A stretch of DNA of 64,000 nucleotides. It comes from Rossellomorea orangium (GTDB lineage: Bacteria > Bacillota > Bacilli > Bacillales > Bacillaceae_B). The notes under the pieces are model-generated. The model saw only the letters and a list, made by a program, of their open reading frames with translations. It searched no databases and was not told the DNA's origin. Both the position numbers and the translations under genes were made by a program. Below are positions 17,474 through 27,942 of this stretch, in pieces. Each line of letters begins with the position of its first letter. Position 1 is the stretch's first letter. The stretch spans positions 372,001 through 436,000 of the forward strand of contig NZ_JAHWGH010000012.1 of assembly GCF_019334305.1 (NCBI RefSeq), read 5' to 3'.

Positions 17474-18007
17474 ATGAGCGAAAATTGGGGTGTAGTCGAG
17501 GCGTTGAGACATGCCCGCCACGACTGGATGAATGACTTGCAATTAATTAAAGGGAATCTGGATCTTGATCGTGTTGAGCGGGCGAAGCAGGTGATCGAGG
17601 AAATGGTCCTTGTTGCACAAAACGAGTCGAAGCTATCGAATCTAAAGCTTCCACGATTAACAGAATGGATATTAACCTATAATTGGTCAAGACATTTGAT
17701 TAAGCTGGATTTTGAAGTCCTTCAAATCGAGTCGGCACATGGACTTGATGACAGAAGACTATACAACTGGTGCAAGGAGTTCCTGGCATTCCTTGAATCA
17801 AATGTAATGAACAATGTAGAAAATCAACTATCCATCTTACTGGACATTACAAAAGAACATTCCCGTTTTATATTTGATTTCACAGGTATACTAAAGAGTA
17901 CAAGCGTGGTAAAAGACTGGATTAAGAATCAACAATCAAACGGAGAAAATATAGAAATAGAACAGCTTCAAGAAGAGGTTCTTGTCATTCATGTAGTTGC
18001 CCGATGA
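17474..18007 (+). CDS. spo0B: Sporulation initiation phosphotransferase Spo0B
   Basis: A 177-residue protein. The four-helix dimerisation motif contains LRHARHDWMNDLQL, in which His16 aligns with the phospho-accepting histidine of B. subtilis Spo0B. The C-terminal half is a degenerate ATPase-like fold. Spo0B passes phosphate from Spo0F to Spo0A in the phosphorelay. It is slightly shorter than the B. subtilis protein at the N-terminus. It is followed 32 bases later by obg, the classical spo0B-obg pair. Confidence 0.93.
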   Translation: MSENWGVVEALRHARHDWMNDLQLIKGNLDLDRVERAKQVIEEMVLVAQNESKLSNLKLPRLTEWILTYNWSRHLIKLDFEVLQIESAHGLDDRRLYNWCKEFLAFLESNVMNNVENQLSILLDITKEHSRFIFDFTGILKSTSVVKDWIKNQQSNGENIEIEQLQEEVLVIHVVAR

Positions 18008-18024
18008 GGGGATTGCACGGATAA

Positions 18025-19326
<1,302 letters not shown>

Positions 19327-19355
19327 GTTCATCCTTCACCTATTTCAGACAGATA

Positions 19356-19380
19356 GCAGGTGGCGACTGCCGCTACCTGC
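19356..19380. repeat. Hairpin in the obg-pheB gap
   Basis: GCAGGTGGCG and CGCTACCTGC form a near-perfect stem without a T-run. The following 19385-19440 segment (GAAAGCGAAAGCGG... CCTCTGACCTCTA...AGCTAGA) resembles, in degraded form, the complement of the repeat units at 61788-61997. Confidence 0.45.
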
Positions 19381-19460
19381 CTACAATAGAAAGCGAAAGC
19401 GGTTTTTAAAGGGGCATGCTGCCTCTGACCTCTACAGCTAGATAATTGGAGGAATAGTCA

Positions 19461-19916
19461 TTGGGGAAAAAATTTCAAGAAGGCAAGTTCTACTTGGTAC
19501 GTGAAGACGTGCTGCCGGAAGCGATGAAGAAAACCCTGGACGCTAAGGAATTAATTGAAAGGGGCAAGGCGGATTCAGTATGGGAAGCGGTCCACCGCGT
19601 CGATTTGAGCCGAAGTGCCTTTTATAAATACCGGGATACCGTGTTTCCATTCCACACAGTGGTAAAGGAACGGATCATCACGCTCTTCTTTCATTTGGAG
19701 GACCGGTCTGGGACACTGTCTCATTTATTAAGTGAAACAGCCAAGCATGGTTGTAATATTCTAACGATCCATCAGACGATCCCGTTGCAGGGTAGAGCCA
19801 ATGTGACTCTCTCATTGAACGTGACGGACCTTACGATCGGATTGGAGGACTTACTCTCAAAGCTAAGAAGATTAGAATTTGTGGAGAAAGTAGAAGTGTT
19901 GGGTTCTGGAGCCTGA
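19461..19916 (+). CDS. pheB: ACT-domain protein PheB
   Basis: A 151-residue protein. The N-terminal part ([43 protein letters not shown]) is helical and the C-terminal 75 residues form an ACT domain ([18 protein letters not shown]). ACT domains bind amino acids; the protein is annotated as chorismate-mutase-like PheB in Bacillus but its biochemical role is unclear. TTG start eight bases after GGAGG. pheA follows 90 bases later, suggesting a role in phenylalanine control. Confidence 0.88.
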   Translation: MGKKFQEGKFYLVREDVLPEAMKKTLDAKELIERGKADSVWEAVHRVDLSRSAFYKYRDTVFPFHTVVKERIITLFFHLEDRSGTLSHLLSETAKHGCNILTIHQTIPLQGRANVTLSLNVTDLTIGLEDLLSKLRRLEFVEKVEVLGSGA

Positions 19917-20006
19917 CGCTTCTTTTTTTATAAGAAATCCTTCCCCTTTCCACCTATCCGTGTTAGAATGTTCAATAAATTTCAAAAGAGCGAGAGGAAG
20001 ATCGGA

Positions 20007-20858
20007 TTGAAAATTGCATACTTGGGACCACAGGCTTCCTTTACAGACTTAGCAGTCAAGAAGGCTTTTCCTGAAGAAGAAACCGTTTCTTACGTAACGA
20101 TTCCCGATTGCATTGAAGCGGTGATCGAGGGTGAAGTGGATTATGCCGTCGTACCTCTAGAGAATGCCCTGGAAGGATCGGTACATATTACCGTGGACTA
20201 TTTGTTCCACGAAGCGGATCTGGCCATCGTAGCGGAGTTAACGTCTGCGATACAGCAGCACTTAATGGTTCATCCTGACTGGAAAGGAAGCGGAGAAAAT
20301 TTACAAAAGATTCTTTCTCATTCTCACGCCCTTGCACAGTGCCACAAATTTCTACATAAGCAGTTTCGTGGAACGGCTCTTGAACAAACGACAAGTACGG
20401 CTGCGGCTGCTCAATATGTCAGTGAACATCCTGAGACATATCTTGGCGCTATCGGAAACGAGCTGGCAGCAGAGAAATATGGATTGAACATCCTGCACGA
20501 AAACATCCATGATTTTGCCTATAACCATACAAGATTCATTGTACTACATAAAACGGTCGATCCTTTGGCCATTCCCCAGGAAAAAAGCATGGAGAAGACG
20601 ACGTTGATGGTGACCCTTCCGAAAGATCGTTCAGGTGCGCTCCATCAGGTCCTCTCAACTTTCGCCTGGAGGCAATTGAACTTGAGCAAAATTGAATCAA
20701 GACCGCTGAAAACAGGATTAGGGGATTATTTCTTCTTAATTGATGTGGCCCATGAAATGGATGATGTCCTACTTCCCGGGGCCATCAGTGAAATGGAGGC
20801 TCTCGGCTGCAAGGTGAAAATGATCGGTACATATTCTTCATACTTGCTCGATAAATGA
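20007..20858 (+). CDS. pheA: Prephenate dehydratase
   Basis: A 283-residue enzyme converting prephenate to phenylpyruvate in phenylalanine synthesis. The catalytic domain has VPLENALEGSV and the YNHTRFIVL motif with the catalytic Thr. The C-terminal ACT domain carries LSKIESRPLKTGLGDYFF, the phenylalanine-binding ESRP motif. The start is TTG 20007 (MKIAYLGPQASF), seven bases after AGAGGAAG and aligned with the B. subtilis N-terminus; the in-frame ATG at 19968 adds a non-conserved extension. Confidence 0.95.
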   Translation: MKIAYLGPQASFTDLAVKKAFPEEETVSYVTIPDCIEAVIEGEVDYAVVPLENALEGSVHITVDYLFHEADLAIVAELTSAIQQHLMVHPDWKGSGENLQKILSHSHALAQCHKFLHKQFRGTALEQTTSTAAAAQYVSEHPETYLGAIGNELAAEKYGLNILHENIHDFAYNHTRFIVLHKTVDPLAIPQEKSMEKTTLMVTLPKDRSGALHQVLSTFAWRQLNLSKIESRPLKTGLGDYFFLIDVAHEMDDVLLPGAISEMEALGCKVKMIGTYSSYLLDK

Positions 20859-20893
20859 AAAAAGGCAGGATCCTGTTGGATTCTGCCTTTTCT
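20858..20893. terminator. Bidirectional terminator between pheA and niaR
   Basis: AAAAAGGCAGGATCC, a TGTT loop and GGATTCTGCCTTTT form a stem with A- and T-runs on either side. It serves the converging pheA and niaR transcripts. Confidence 0.85.
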
Positions 20894-20904
20894 TATGGCC
20901 ACTG

Positions 20905-21447
20905 TCAATGTTCACTCTGAATCAAAAAGCCCGCTTCCTCTAGCGCATGTTCTGCTTTATCAAGTTTTTGCTCCGTTTGGGCCATTAATGTATGTAAATG
21001 GACACCATCGGTTAATTCGGAAAGAAAGGCTGCACCTGTTTCTTCAATCTTCTTCATGAATTGCTCGACTTCCTTACGGTTGGATACCATGATGGAAGCG
21101 GTAAGGTCGCCGTAAACACCGTGTTCGATCCTGACGTCTTTGACGGTGACTCCGTGATCTACAAGTAAGAAGAGTTCTTCTTCTGATCGATCGGGTGAAT
21201 GCTTGCAGGCAACCGTCCTTTCTATCAAGAAATCCTTATTTGAGGCAGGCATATACAAATAGCCCTGACTCGTGGCTATAATGGGTTCACCCTTAGCCTT
21301 TAGTAGTGTAATGTCACTTACGATTACTTGTCGGCTCACATTGGTTTCCTTGGCGAGGTCACCACCTGTGATCGGTGCCTGCTCCGTGATGAGCTTATCG
21401 AGGATGACCTGTCTTCTTTCTTCCCCGAGGATTTTTTTTCCTGCCAA
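20905..21447 (-). CDS. niaR: NAD biosynthesis transcriptional repressor NiaR (YrxA)
   Basis: A 180-residue regulator. The N-terminal winged helix-turn-helix (GEERRQVILDKL, GGDLAKETNVSRQVIVSDITLLKAKGEPIIATSQGY) is followed by a 3H domain with the histidines of VKIEHGVYGDL and TDGVHLHTL that bind metal and nicotinate. With nicotinic acid bound it represses NAD synthesis genes. The start is TTG 21447, eight bases after GGAGG on the minus strand; longer in-frame starts lack a ribosome site. It lies just downstream of nadS and opposite nadBCA. Confidence 0.93.
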   Translation of the reverse strand: MAGKKILGEERRQVILDKLITEQAPITGGDLAKETNVSRQVIVSDITLLKAKGEPIIATSQGYLYMPASNKDFLIERTVACKHSPDRSEEELFLLVDHGVTVKDVRIEHGVYGDLTASIMVSNRKEVEQFMKKIEETGAAFLSELTDGVHLHTLMAQTEQKLDKAEHALEEAGFLIQSEH

Positions 21448-21498
21448 CGTTATCTCCTCCGTCCAATTGATATAGGAAATCATACCATAACCGGCGCT

Positions 21499-22644
21499 TC
21501 AAGTTAAGGCTGATGTATGGGCTGCATGGATGTCAGATAATAGGTGCGCGAGTGCCACTGCCTGTTCTGTACTCGTGTCCCTTCCGAATGAAATCCGGAT
21601 AAATTCTTTTCCTGCTCTTTGACTGACACCCATGCTTTGAAGTGTCTTAGACATATCCTGTGATCCTGCACTACAGGCACTGCTGGTGGATATGCACATG
21701 CCGTGCCTGTTGCACTCAAGCATGAGCCATTGCCCCTCGATGCCGTGAACACCAAGGCCGATGACGTGTGGCAATTGAGCATGCATGGGACCTTCATAAA
21801 GGGTATAGAGACCTTGTAATCGATCGTTTAGTTGTGTTAAAAAAACCGTTCTCAAATTTTGATAATGAAGTGTTGCAAAGGACTCAATGTGACTCCCTGC
21901 AGCCGATACAAATCCCGCTATTCCCGGTAAATTCACCGTCCCTCCCCGGAATCCATCCTCATGGGTCTGTCCAGGGATCATGGGGGTGACGCCCAGGGCC
22001 GGATTGATATACAGTGCACCTACCCCTTTAGGACCGTAGATTTTATGAGATGAAATGGTAAAGCTGTCGACTGCGGAGGTGAACTCCGTAAGGTCTATTT
22101 TCCCGAACGATTGAACCATATCACTGTGAAAGAGGATGTCACGGCTTCTCAGTAAATCCTTGATGGCATGTAGAGGCTGGATCGTTCCGATTTCACCGTT
22201 TACGTGGCCGATGCTCACGACGGTCGTTTGGTCCGAAATAGATGCTGTTAATCGGTCAATATCGATTAACCCTTTAGAATCCAGAGGAACCTTCGTCACC
22301 GAAAAGCCGAGATCCTGAAGGAAGCCTGCAGAAGAATGCAGGGATGAATGCTCCGCTCCCCCGATGATGATATGTTTTCCTTTCGTCCGTCTACTTAGGG
22401 CAAGTGTGACGAGAGCCAGATGGTTCCCTTCCGTCCCTCCGGAGGTGAAGTAGATTCCTTTTGCCGGTACACCGAGCATCGCCGCCAATGTTTCCCTGCA
22501 TTTCGTAAGGAGATTTTGGGCTTTTCCCCCGATATCGTGAAGGCTGCTCGGATTACCCCAGAACTCTTCACTTACCGTTTGATATATACGTAAACTCTCA
22601 GCATCAACAGGAGTCGAAGCAGCGTAATCAAAATAGTTCATCAT
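21499..22644 (-). CDS. nadS: NifS-like cysteine desulfurase of the nad cluster (NadS)
   Basis: A 381-residue class V PLP-dependent aminotransferase fold. It has YFDYAASTPVDAES at the N-terminus, the TSGGTEGNHLAL loop, the PLP lysine motif SSHKIYGPKGVGALY, and the active-site cysteine loop STSSACSAGSQ. In Bacillus this homologue supplies sulfur for the [4Fe-4S] cluster of quinolinate synthase NadA. It is divergent from nadBCA, sharing the regulatory gap with the NiaR-type operator. It is distinct from the second desulfurase gene beginning at 63900. Confidence 0.93.
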   Translation of the reverse strand: MMNYFDYAASTPVDAESLRIYQTVSEEFWGNPSSLHDIGGKAQNLLTKCRETLAAMLGVPAKGIYFTSGGTEGNHLALVTLALSRRTKGKHIIIGGAEHSSLHSSAGFLQDLGFSVTKVPLDSKGLIDIDRLTASISDQTTVVSIGHVNGEIGTIQPLHAIKDLLRSRDILFHSDMVQSFGKIDLTEFTSAVDSFTISSHKIYGPKGVGALYINPALGVTPMIPGQTHEDGFRGGTVNLPGIAGFVSAAGSHIESFATLHYQNLRTVFLTQLNDRLQGLYTLYEGPMHAQLPHVIGLGVHGIEGQWLMLECNRHGMCISTSSACSAGSQDMSKTLQSMGVSQRAGKEFIRISFGRDTSTEQAVALAHLLSDIHAAHTSALT

Positions 22645-22696
22645 GTAACCTGCCTTTATTTAAATTATCTGAATATATGAGTCTTGTAAAAAACTC

Positions 22697-22739
22697 TTGT
22701 CATTAGTTTAAATATGTGTAAATATATGTGTCAAGACAC
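22697..22739 (+). promoter_or_regulatory. nadB promoter overlapped by a NiaR-type operator
   Basis: TTGTCA (22697-22702) and TAAATA (22719-22724) form a plausible sigma-A promoter with a 16-bp spacer. Immediately downstream GTGTCAAGACAC (22728-22739) is a dyad of the TGTC/GACA type associated with NiaR control of nad genes. Its position at the start site fits repression by nicotinate-loaded NiaR, and it could also control the divergent nadS. Confidence 0.65.
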
Positions 22740-22764
22740 CTGTAAATAATCAGGAGGGTTTTTG

Positions 22765-24354
22765 ATGCAAAAAGCCGATATTATTATCGTTGGAAGTGGC
22801 ATTGCTGCACTGCAATTGGCACGCCGGCTTCAAGATCTTTTTTATGTGATGATTATCACAAAGGATGAGATTAAAAGTGGCAACTCGTACCTCGCTCAAG
22901 GAGGTATTGCTGCACCTTTAGGGTTGAAGGATTCTGTCCATGCCCATTTTAAAGATACATTGGAAGCAGGACGCTATCATCAGGATGAAGATGGCGTGAA
23001 GCGACTCATAGAAGATGGAAAAAGAATGGTGGAATCACTTGTGAAAGATGGTGCCCCATTTGATCGAAAAGAGAATGGTAGCCTGTCTCTTGGAATGGAA
23101 GGTGCCCACAGCGAACATCGCATTCTTCACAGTGGTGGGGATCAGACAGGGAAATACTTAGTGGAATATTTGTTGAATTCCCTTTCAAGGGAAAAGGTCG
23201 AATTCGTAGAAGGAGAAATGGTTTACGAGCTTGTCAAGGATGACAGGGGCCAATGCTGTGGGGTGAAAACGAAGGATAAGGAAGATAGCATCCATCATTA
23301 TTATGCTCCCCATGTCGTTCTCGCCACTGGAGGGATCGGTGGTATATATCCTTCTACATCCAATCATCCTGCCGTTACCGGGGATGGGATGGCGCTAGCC
23401 TTTCTTGCAGGGGCAAAGCTATCAGATATGGAATTCATTCAATTTCATCCGACTCTGCTTTGGCTGAACGGGAAAACATGCGGACTCATCTCAGAAGCTG
23501 TAAGAGGGGAGGGTGCCCTTCTCGTAAACGATGAGGGGAATAGGATCATGAAGGGAGTCCATCCCCTTATGGAACTTGCTCCCCGGCACGTTGTGGCTGA
23601 GTGCATTTACAAAGAACGTCAGATGGGAAGAAATGTGTACTTGGATATTAGAAGAATAGAAGATTTCCCCTTGAAATTCCCTTCTATTTCCAGTTTATGC
23701 TTGAAACATGATATTTCAATCGAGGACGGGGTGATTCCTGTTTCGCCAGGTTGTCATTTTATCATGGGAGGTATCGTGACGGATGATGTAGGACGGACCA
23801 ATGTCCCCGGGCTGTATGCCATTGGAGAGGTTGCGTGCAGCGGTATTCACGGAGCCAATCGACTGGCAAGTAATTCATTACTGGAAGGATTGGTGTATGG
23901 TGACCGACTGGGGGATTTCTTACTGGCAAAGGGTGCGGAATGCTCCACTCATCTCACTCCCCCTGTTGATGAAGTGAAAGAGGGAATATCGCTTTCCGTT
24001 CCTTTCCAAACGGATGATATAAGAGCAGGAATGATGAATGGTGTTGGAATCATCCGGAATGATGAAGATTTGCTTACTCATTTGAAATGGTTAAAGAATC
24101 AGCCGCTTACATTTCAAGAGCACCTGGATTTTAATTCACGAGAAGAAATTCAGACGTACTTCATGTGGATCGTCAGCAGAATGATCACAGAGTCAGCATT
24201 ATTACGGACTGAAAGCAGGGGAGGACATATCCGGGCGGATTTCCCGAAGGAAAATAACGATGAATGGTTCAAACGAAAAATCATTCTCCAAAACAATGAA
24301 GGTCGATTGAGGGTGGAATATCATGAACAAAATGAAACTAAAATCTATGCTTGA
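22765..24354 (+). CDS. nadB: L-aspartate oxidase
   Basis: A 529-residue flavoenzyme oxidising L-aspartate to iminoaspartate, the first step of de novo NAD synthesis. The N-terminal FAD motif is IIIVGSGIAALQLAR. SYLAQGGIAAP and the HGANRLASNSLLEGLVYG motif are typical of the succinate dehydrogenase/NadB flavoprotein family. ATG 22765 is six bases after AGGAGGG and is preferred to TTG 22762. nadC overlaps the end by 32 bases. Confidence 0.97.
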   Translation: MQKADIIIVGSGIAALQLARRLQDLFYVMIITKDEIKSGNSYLAQGGIAAPLGLKDSVHAHFKDTLEAGRYHQDEDGVKRLIEDGKRMVESLVKDGAPFDRKENGSLSLGMEGAHSEHRILHSGGDQTGKYLVEYLLNSLSREKVEFVEGEMVYELVKDDRGQCCGVKTKDKEDSIHHYYAPHVVLATGGIGGIYPSTSNHPAVTGDGMALAFLAGAKLSDMEFIQFHPTLLWLNGKTCGLISEAVRGEGALLVNDEGNRIMKGVHPLMELAPRHVVAECIYKERQMGRNVYLDIRRIEDFPLKFPSISSLCLKHDISIEDGVIPVSPGCHFIMGGIVTDDVGRTNVPGLYAIGEVACSGIHGANRLASNSLLEGLVYGDRLGDFLLAKGAECSTHLTPPVDEVKEGISLSVPFQTDDIRAGMMNGVGIIRNDEDLLTHLKWLKNQPLTFQEHLDFNSREEIQTYFMWIVSRMITESALLRTESRGGHIRADFPKENNDEWFKRKIILQNNEGRLRVEYHEQNETKIYA

Positions 24355-25186
24355 AGGGTTTTACCGGGAAGACCTCGGGGACGGGGATCTGTCATCTGAG
24401 ATACTGTTTAGAAAAGGTCATGAAGGATCCTTTTCCCTTTTGGTGAAAGAGAATGGGATATTTTGTGGCAGGGATGTAGTGGAAATCGGGTTTTCTTTGT
24501 TTGACCCTTCGATTCAGGTTCAGTTGTATGTGGAAGATGGGGATTACGTGGAAGAAGGACAAAGGATTGCTGATATTAAGGGTCCCATGGGGGATTTACT
24601 GCAAGGGGAAAGAGTAATCCTGAATTTGATTCAGCGCATGAGCGGAATTGCAACAGAAACGCACCGTGCCGTCGAACTGGTAAAGGGCACAGGGGTAAGG
24701 CTCTGCGATACGCGGAAAACGACACCGGGATTACGGATGCTTGAGAAGTATTCCGTCAGAATCGGTGGTGGTTTCAATCACCGTAATGGTCTCTATGATG
24801 CCATCATGCTAAAGGATAATCATATTTCCTTCGCAGGCTCCATCAAAGAGGCAGTCAGGCAAGTGAAAAATCAAATCGGTCATATGGTGAAAGTGGAAGT
24901 GGAAATTGAAACAAAAGAGCAGTTGATGGAGGCAATCGAAAGCGGGGCTGATGTCATCATGTTCGATAACTGCAGCCCGGACACAATCAGAAGGTGGGCT
25001 CCCCTTGTGCCTTCTCATATTGCGACTGAAGCATCGGGGGGAATTACGAGGGAGAATCTAAGGGCTTATGCGGAAACAGGAGTTCAGTATATCTCCCTTG
25101 GATATTTGACGCATTCCGTGAAATCACTTGATATTAGTGCAAAAGCAGGAGTAGGGAAGGGGTTTGAACATGGGATTATTGGATGA
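24323..25186 (+). CDS. nadC: Nicotinate-nucleotide pyrophosphorylase (quinolinate phosphoribosyltransferase)
   Basis: A 287-residue enzyme converting quinolinate and PRPP to nicotinate mononucleotide. Conserved segments are [11 protein letters not shown] at the N-terminus, [43 protein letters not shown] and [10 protein letters not shown]. It overlaps nadB at its start and nadA at its end, so the three enzymes are produced from one coupled message. Confidence 0.97.
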   Translation: MNKMKLKSMLEGFYREDLGDGDLSSEILFRKGHEGSFSLLVKENGIFCGRDVVEIGFSLFDPSIQVQLYVEDGDYVEEGQRIADIKGPMGDLLQGERVILNLIQRMSGIATETHRAVELVKGTGVRLCDTRKTTPGLRMLEKYSVRIGGGFNHRNGLYDAIMLKDNHISFAGSIKEAVRQVKNQIGHMVKVEVEIETKEQLMEAIESGADVIMFDNCSPDTIRRWAPLVPSHIATEASGGITRENLRAYAETGVQYISLGYLTHSVKSLDISAKAGVGKGFEHGIIG

Positions 25187-26276
25187 ATTAACGAAAGAAA
25201 CGGGCGTTTTACCTGAGTCGATCACGAGCCTTTCTACCGATGAGATGGAAAGCAGAGTAAGGGAAATCAAGCAGCAAATGGGGAAGAAGCTTTTCATACC
25301 CGGGCATCATTATCAAAAAGACGAAGTGATTCAATTTGCTGATGCCGTGGGGGATTCCCTTCAGCTCGCCCAAATATCGGCGGAGAATAAGGAAGCGGAA
25401 TATATCGTGTTTTGTGGTGTGCATTTTATGGCAGAAACGGCCGATATTTTAACGGAAAATCATCAAGCGGTCATTTTGCCTGACATGAGGGCAGGGTGTT
25501 CCATGGCGGATATGGCGGATATTTATCAGACTGAAAGAGCATGGCAAAAGCTGATAGAAGTCTTCGGAGACAGTATCCTCCCCCTTACCTATGTTAATTC
25601 GACTGCAGCGATCAAGAGCTTTGTAGGGGAAAATGGAGGAGCTACGGTTACGTCATCCAACGCTCATAAAATGGTGAAGTGGGCACTTTCGGAGAAGGAG
25701 CGAATCCTATTCTTGCCTGACCAGCATTTAGGACGTAATACGGCTGCCGACCTGGGAGTACCCTTAGATGAGATGGCTGTCTGGGACCCCATTCAAAACG
25801 AACTAATTTATGATGGTGACGTTGAAAAAGTAAAGGTGATCCTCTGGAAGGGTCATTGCTCGGTGCATGAGAATTTCACAGAGAAGAATATAGAAGACAT
25901 CCGGCATAATCATCCTGACATGAAAATCATCGTCCACCCGGAATGCCGACGCGAAGTAGTCGAGCAGTCCGACTTGAATGGAAGCACTAAATATATCATA
26001 GAAACGATTGAACAGGCTCCACCCGGATCGTCCTTCGCAATCGGGACGGAAATGAATCTTGTCAAAAGATTAATGAATCAGCACCCCGATAAAAAAATCG
26101 TTTCACTGAATCCATATATGTGCCCGTGCTTGACGATGAATCGAATTGATTTACCCCATCTCCTTTGGTCATTGGAAAACATAATGGAAGGAAATCCTGA
26201 AAATATCATCAAAGTGGATGAAGTTGTTTCAGAAAATGCGATTTATGCATTGGAACGCATGCTGGCCCGTGCTTAA
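25170..26276 (+). CDS. nadA: Quinolinate synthase
   Basis: A 368-residue iron-sulfur enzyme that condenses iminoaspartate with dihydroxyacetone phosphate. The three cluster cysteines known in B. subtilis NadA (110, 230, 320) are at identical positions here: RAGCSM, KGHCSV and MCPCLTMN. The start is ATG 25170, seven bases after GGAAGGGG; TTG 25164 is the longer option. Last gene of nadBCA, closed by a terminator. Its cluster is probably loaded by NadS encoded upstream. Confidence 0.97.
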   Translation: MGLLDELTKETGVLPESITSLSTDEMESRVREIKQQMGKKLFIPGHHYQKDEVIQFADAVGDSLQLAQISAENKEAEYIVFCGVHFMAETADILTENHQAVILPDMRAGCSMADMADIYQTERAWQKLIEVFGDSILPLTYVNSTAAIKSFVGENGGATVTSSNAHKMVKWALSEKERILFLPDQHLGRNTAADLGVPLDEMAVWDPIQNELIYDGDVEKVKVILWKGHCSVHENFTEKNIEDIRHNHPDMKIIVHPECRREVVEQSDLNGSTKYIIETIEQAPPGSSFAIGTEMNLVKRLMNQHPDKKIVSLNPYMCPCLTMNRIDLPHLLWSLENIMEGNPENIIKVDEVVSENAIYALERMLARA

Positions 26277-26306
26277 AGCATAGAAGAAATCATATGGAAC
26301 AAGCTG

Positions 26307-26347
26307 AAATATACCGTCCCCATCCGAGGGACGGTATATTTTTTTTT
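26307..26347 (+). terminator. Terminator after nadBCA
   Basis: AAATATACCGTCCC, a 7-nt CATCCGA loop and GGGACGGTATATTT form a perfect stem with a run of at least eight T. Confidence 0.92.
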
Positions 26348-26435
26348 GATATCTCATAAGTTTTTATGTAGATGATTAGCAATTTGCCTATCTTGTCATA
26401 GGATATATAGACTTATGCCTGAGGAGGGAAACAGA

Positions 26436-27941
26436 GTGAAAATCCATATTGTTCAAAAAGGGGATACTCTTTGGAAAATCGCCAAGAAGTATGGCGTGAA
26501 TTTCGAAGAATTAAAACAAATGAATGCCCAGCTTTCAAACCCTGATATGATCATGCCTGGCATGAAAATTAAAGTGCCTACTGCGGGCGGAACCGTAAAG
26601 AAAGAGACACAGATCAAATACGGATCCAAGGAAATGCCGAAGAAGGAAATGCCAAAAGCCGAGCATCCTTTCAAGGAACAGAAGCCCATGGCCATGCCAG
26701 TGCAAGAAGCAAAGAAAGAAATGCCAAAAGAAGTTCAAAAGCCATTTACGCCAAAAATGCCTCAACCAGTGGTCCCGGAAATTGACATCAATAACTACTA
26801 CATGATGAACATGGCAAATATGCAAGTTCAGCAACCGAAGCAACAGGCAAAACCAATGCCTAAACCCAAAACACCGCCTAAACCTACCAATGTACTCCCT
26901 AAAGCGAAAGAACAGCCAAAGCCAAAACAAGAAGCCGTAAAAGGTGTTCAAGAGGAAGAGAGCTTACAGATGCCATCACAACCACAAGGAGGGAACACCC
27001 AGCCTATGTATAATAACCCGAATAATTGTGTACCTGTATCACCTGTCATGCCAGGGTCAGGATTCTGTCCGCCGCACGGTATGCACCCGGGAGCAGGATA
27101 TGGAATGCCGATGGGTCAGGGTATGCCTATGGGCCAAGGAATGCCGATGGGACCAGGCAGTCAGGTACAAGGTGCACAAATGATGCCTGGAATGCAGAAC
27201 ATGCCGATGATGCCACAAATGGGATATGAGGAAGAATCTTCTTCAGTCATGCCTTACATGCCGCATGCACAGATGCCGATGCAAATGCCGATGCAGCAAC
27301 CAATGCAAATGCCGATGCAACAGCCGATGGGTCAGCCATCCGGCGTCATGGGTGCATCTGATGAGAACTATCCTTCTGTTCAAATGCCGCAGCAGCAGGC
27401 ACCGTATATGCCGTATCCAGGAAACTGTTACCCAGTTTCCCCAGTCATGCCGGGACCTGGATTCCATGGTGGCATGCCGGGCGGATATCCAATGGGACCA
27501 GGAGGCCAGGTACAGGGAGCAATGTCTGAAGAGTCTCCGAGCGGTTATCAAATGCCGATGGGTCAGCCGACTGGAGTGATGGGAGCCCAAATGCCGATGG
27601 GTCAGCCATCCAATGTAATGGGAGCTAGTGATCAAGGCGATTGCGGATGTGGCGGTCCTCAATATGGTCCAATGATGCATCAACCAATGATGCCACAACA
27701 AATGCCACAAGGAATGCAACAGCAGCCAGGATTCGGTCCAGGAATGATGAACCAGGGAATGCCGGGTCAAGGAATGCAAGGGATGCAAGGGATGCCTGGT
27801 CAGGGAATGCCAATGTGGCCACAGGGTCAAGGAATGCCAATGGGACCTCAAGGTCAGGGAATGCAGATGGGATCACCGGGAATGTTTGGTCCAAGAGCAT
27901 TTAGCATGCCAAATTACAATGACGATGATTTTGAGGGATAA
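26436..27941 (+). CDS. safA: Spore coat/cortex-interface assembly protein SafA-like, LysM plus repeat tail
   Basis: A 501-residue protein. The N-terminal LysM domain (about residues 2-46: HIVQKGDTLWKIAKKYGVNF) binds peptidoglycan. A Lys/Pro-rich linker and a Met/Pro/Gln/Gly-rich tail with MPMGQ, MPMQQP and GQPSxVMGA repeats follow. Two copies of a Cys-containing NCxPVSPVMPGxGF module lie near 27021 and 27424. SafA organises the inner spore coat at the cortex and is a transglutaminase substrate in B. subtilis. GTG 26436 behind GAGGAGG is preferred to ATG 26415. The location after nadA matches B. subtilis. The tail is repetitive enough to be prone to length variation. Confidence 0.9.
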   Translation: MKIHIVQKGDTLWKIAKKYGVNFEELKQMNAQLSNPDMIMPGMKIKVPTAGGTVKKETQIKYGSKEMPKKEMPKAEHPFKEQKPMAMPVQEAKKEMPKEVQKPFTPKMPQPVVPEIDINNYYMMNMANMQVQQPKQQAKPMPKPKTPPKPTNVLPKAKEQPKPKQEAVKGVQEEESLQMPSQPQGGNTQPMYNNPNNCVPVSPVMPGSGFCPPHGMHPGAGYGMPMGQGMPMGQGMPMGPGSQVQGAQMMPGMQNMPMMPQMGYEEESSSVMPYMPHAQMPMQMPMQQPMQMPMQQPMGQPSGVMGASDENYPSVQMPQQQAPYMPYPGNCYPVSPVMPGPGFHGGMPGGYPMGPGGQVQGAMSEESPSGYQMPMGQPTGVMGAQMPMGQPSNVMGASDQGDCGCGGPQYGPMMHQPMMPQQMPQGMQQQPGFGPGMMNQGMPGQGMQGMQGMPGQGMPMWPQGQGMPMGPQGQGMQMGSPGMFGPRAFSMPNYNDDDFEG

Positions 27942-27942
27942 T

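Noticed and set aside
26348-26435. Sigma-E promoter for safA around CATAGGAT (26397-26404)
   Set aside because: No acceptable -35 box at 13-15 bp spacing.
27243-27851. Long minus-strand open frame (202 codons) opposite safA, and another at 26535-26951
   Set aside because: They arise from the repetitive Met/Pro/Gln codons of safA. The translations are His/Trp/Leu-rich low-complexity sequence without ribosome sites.
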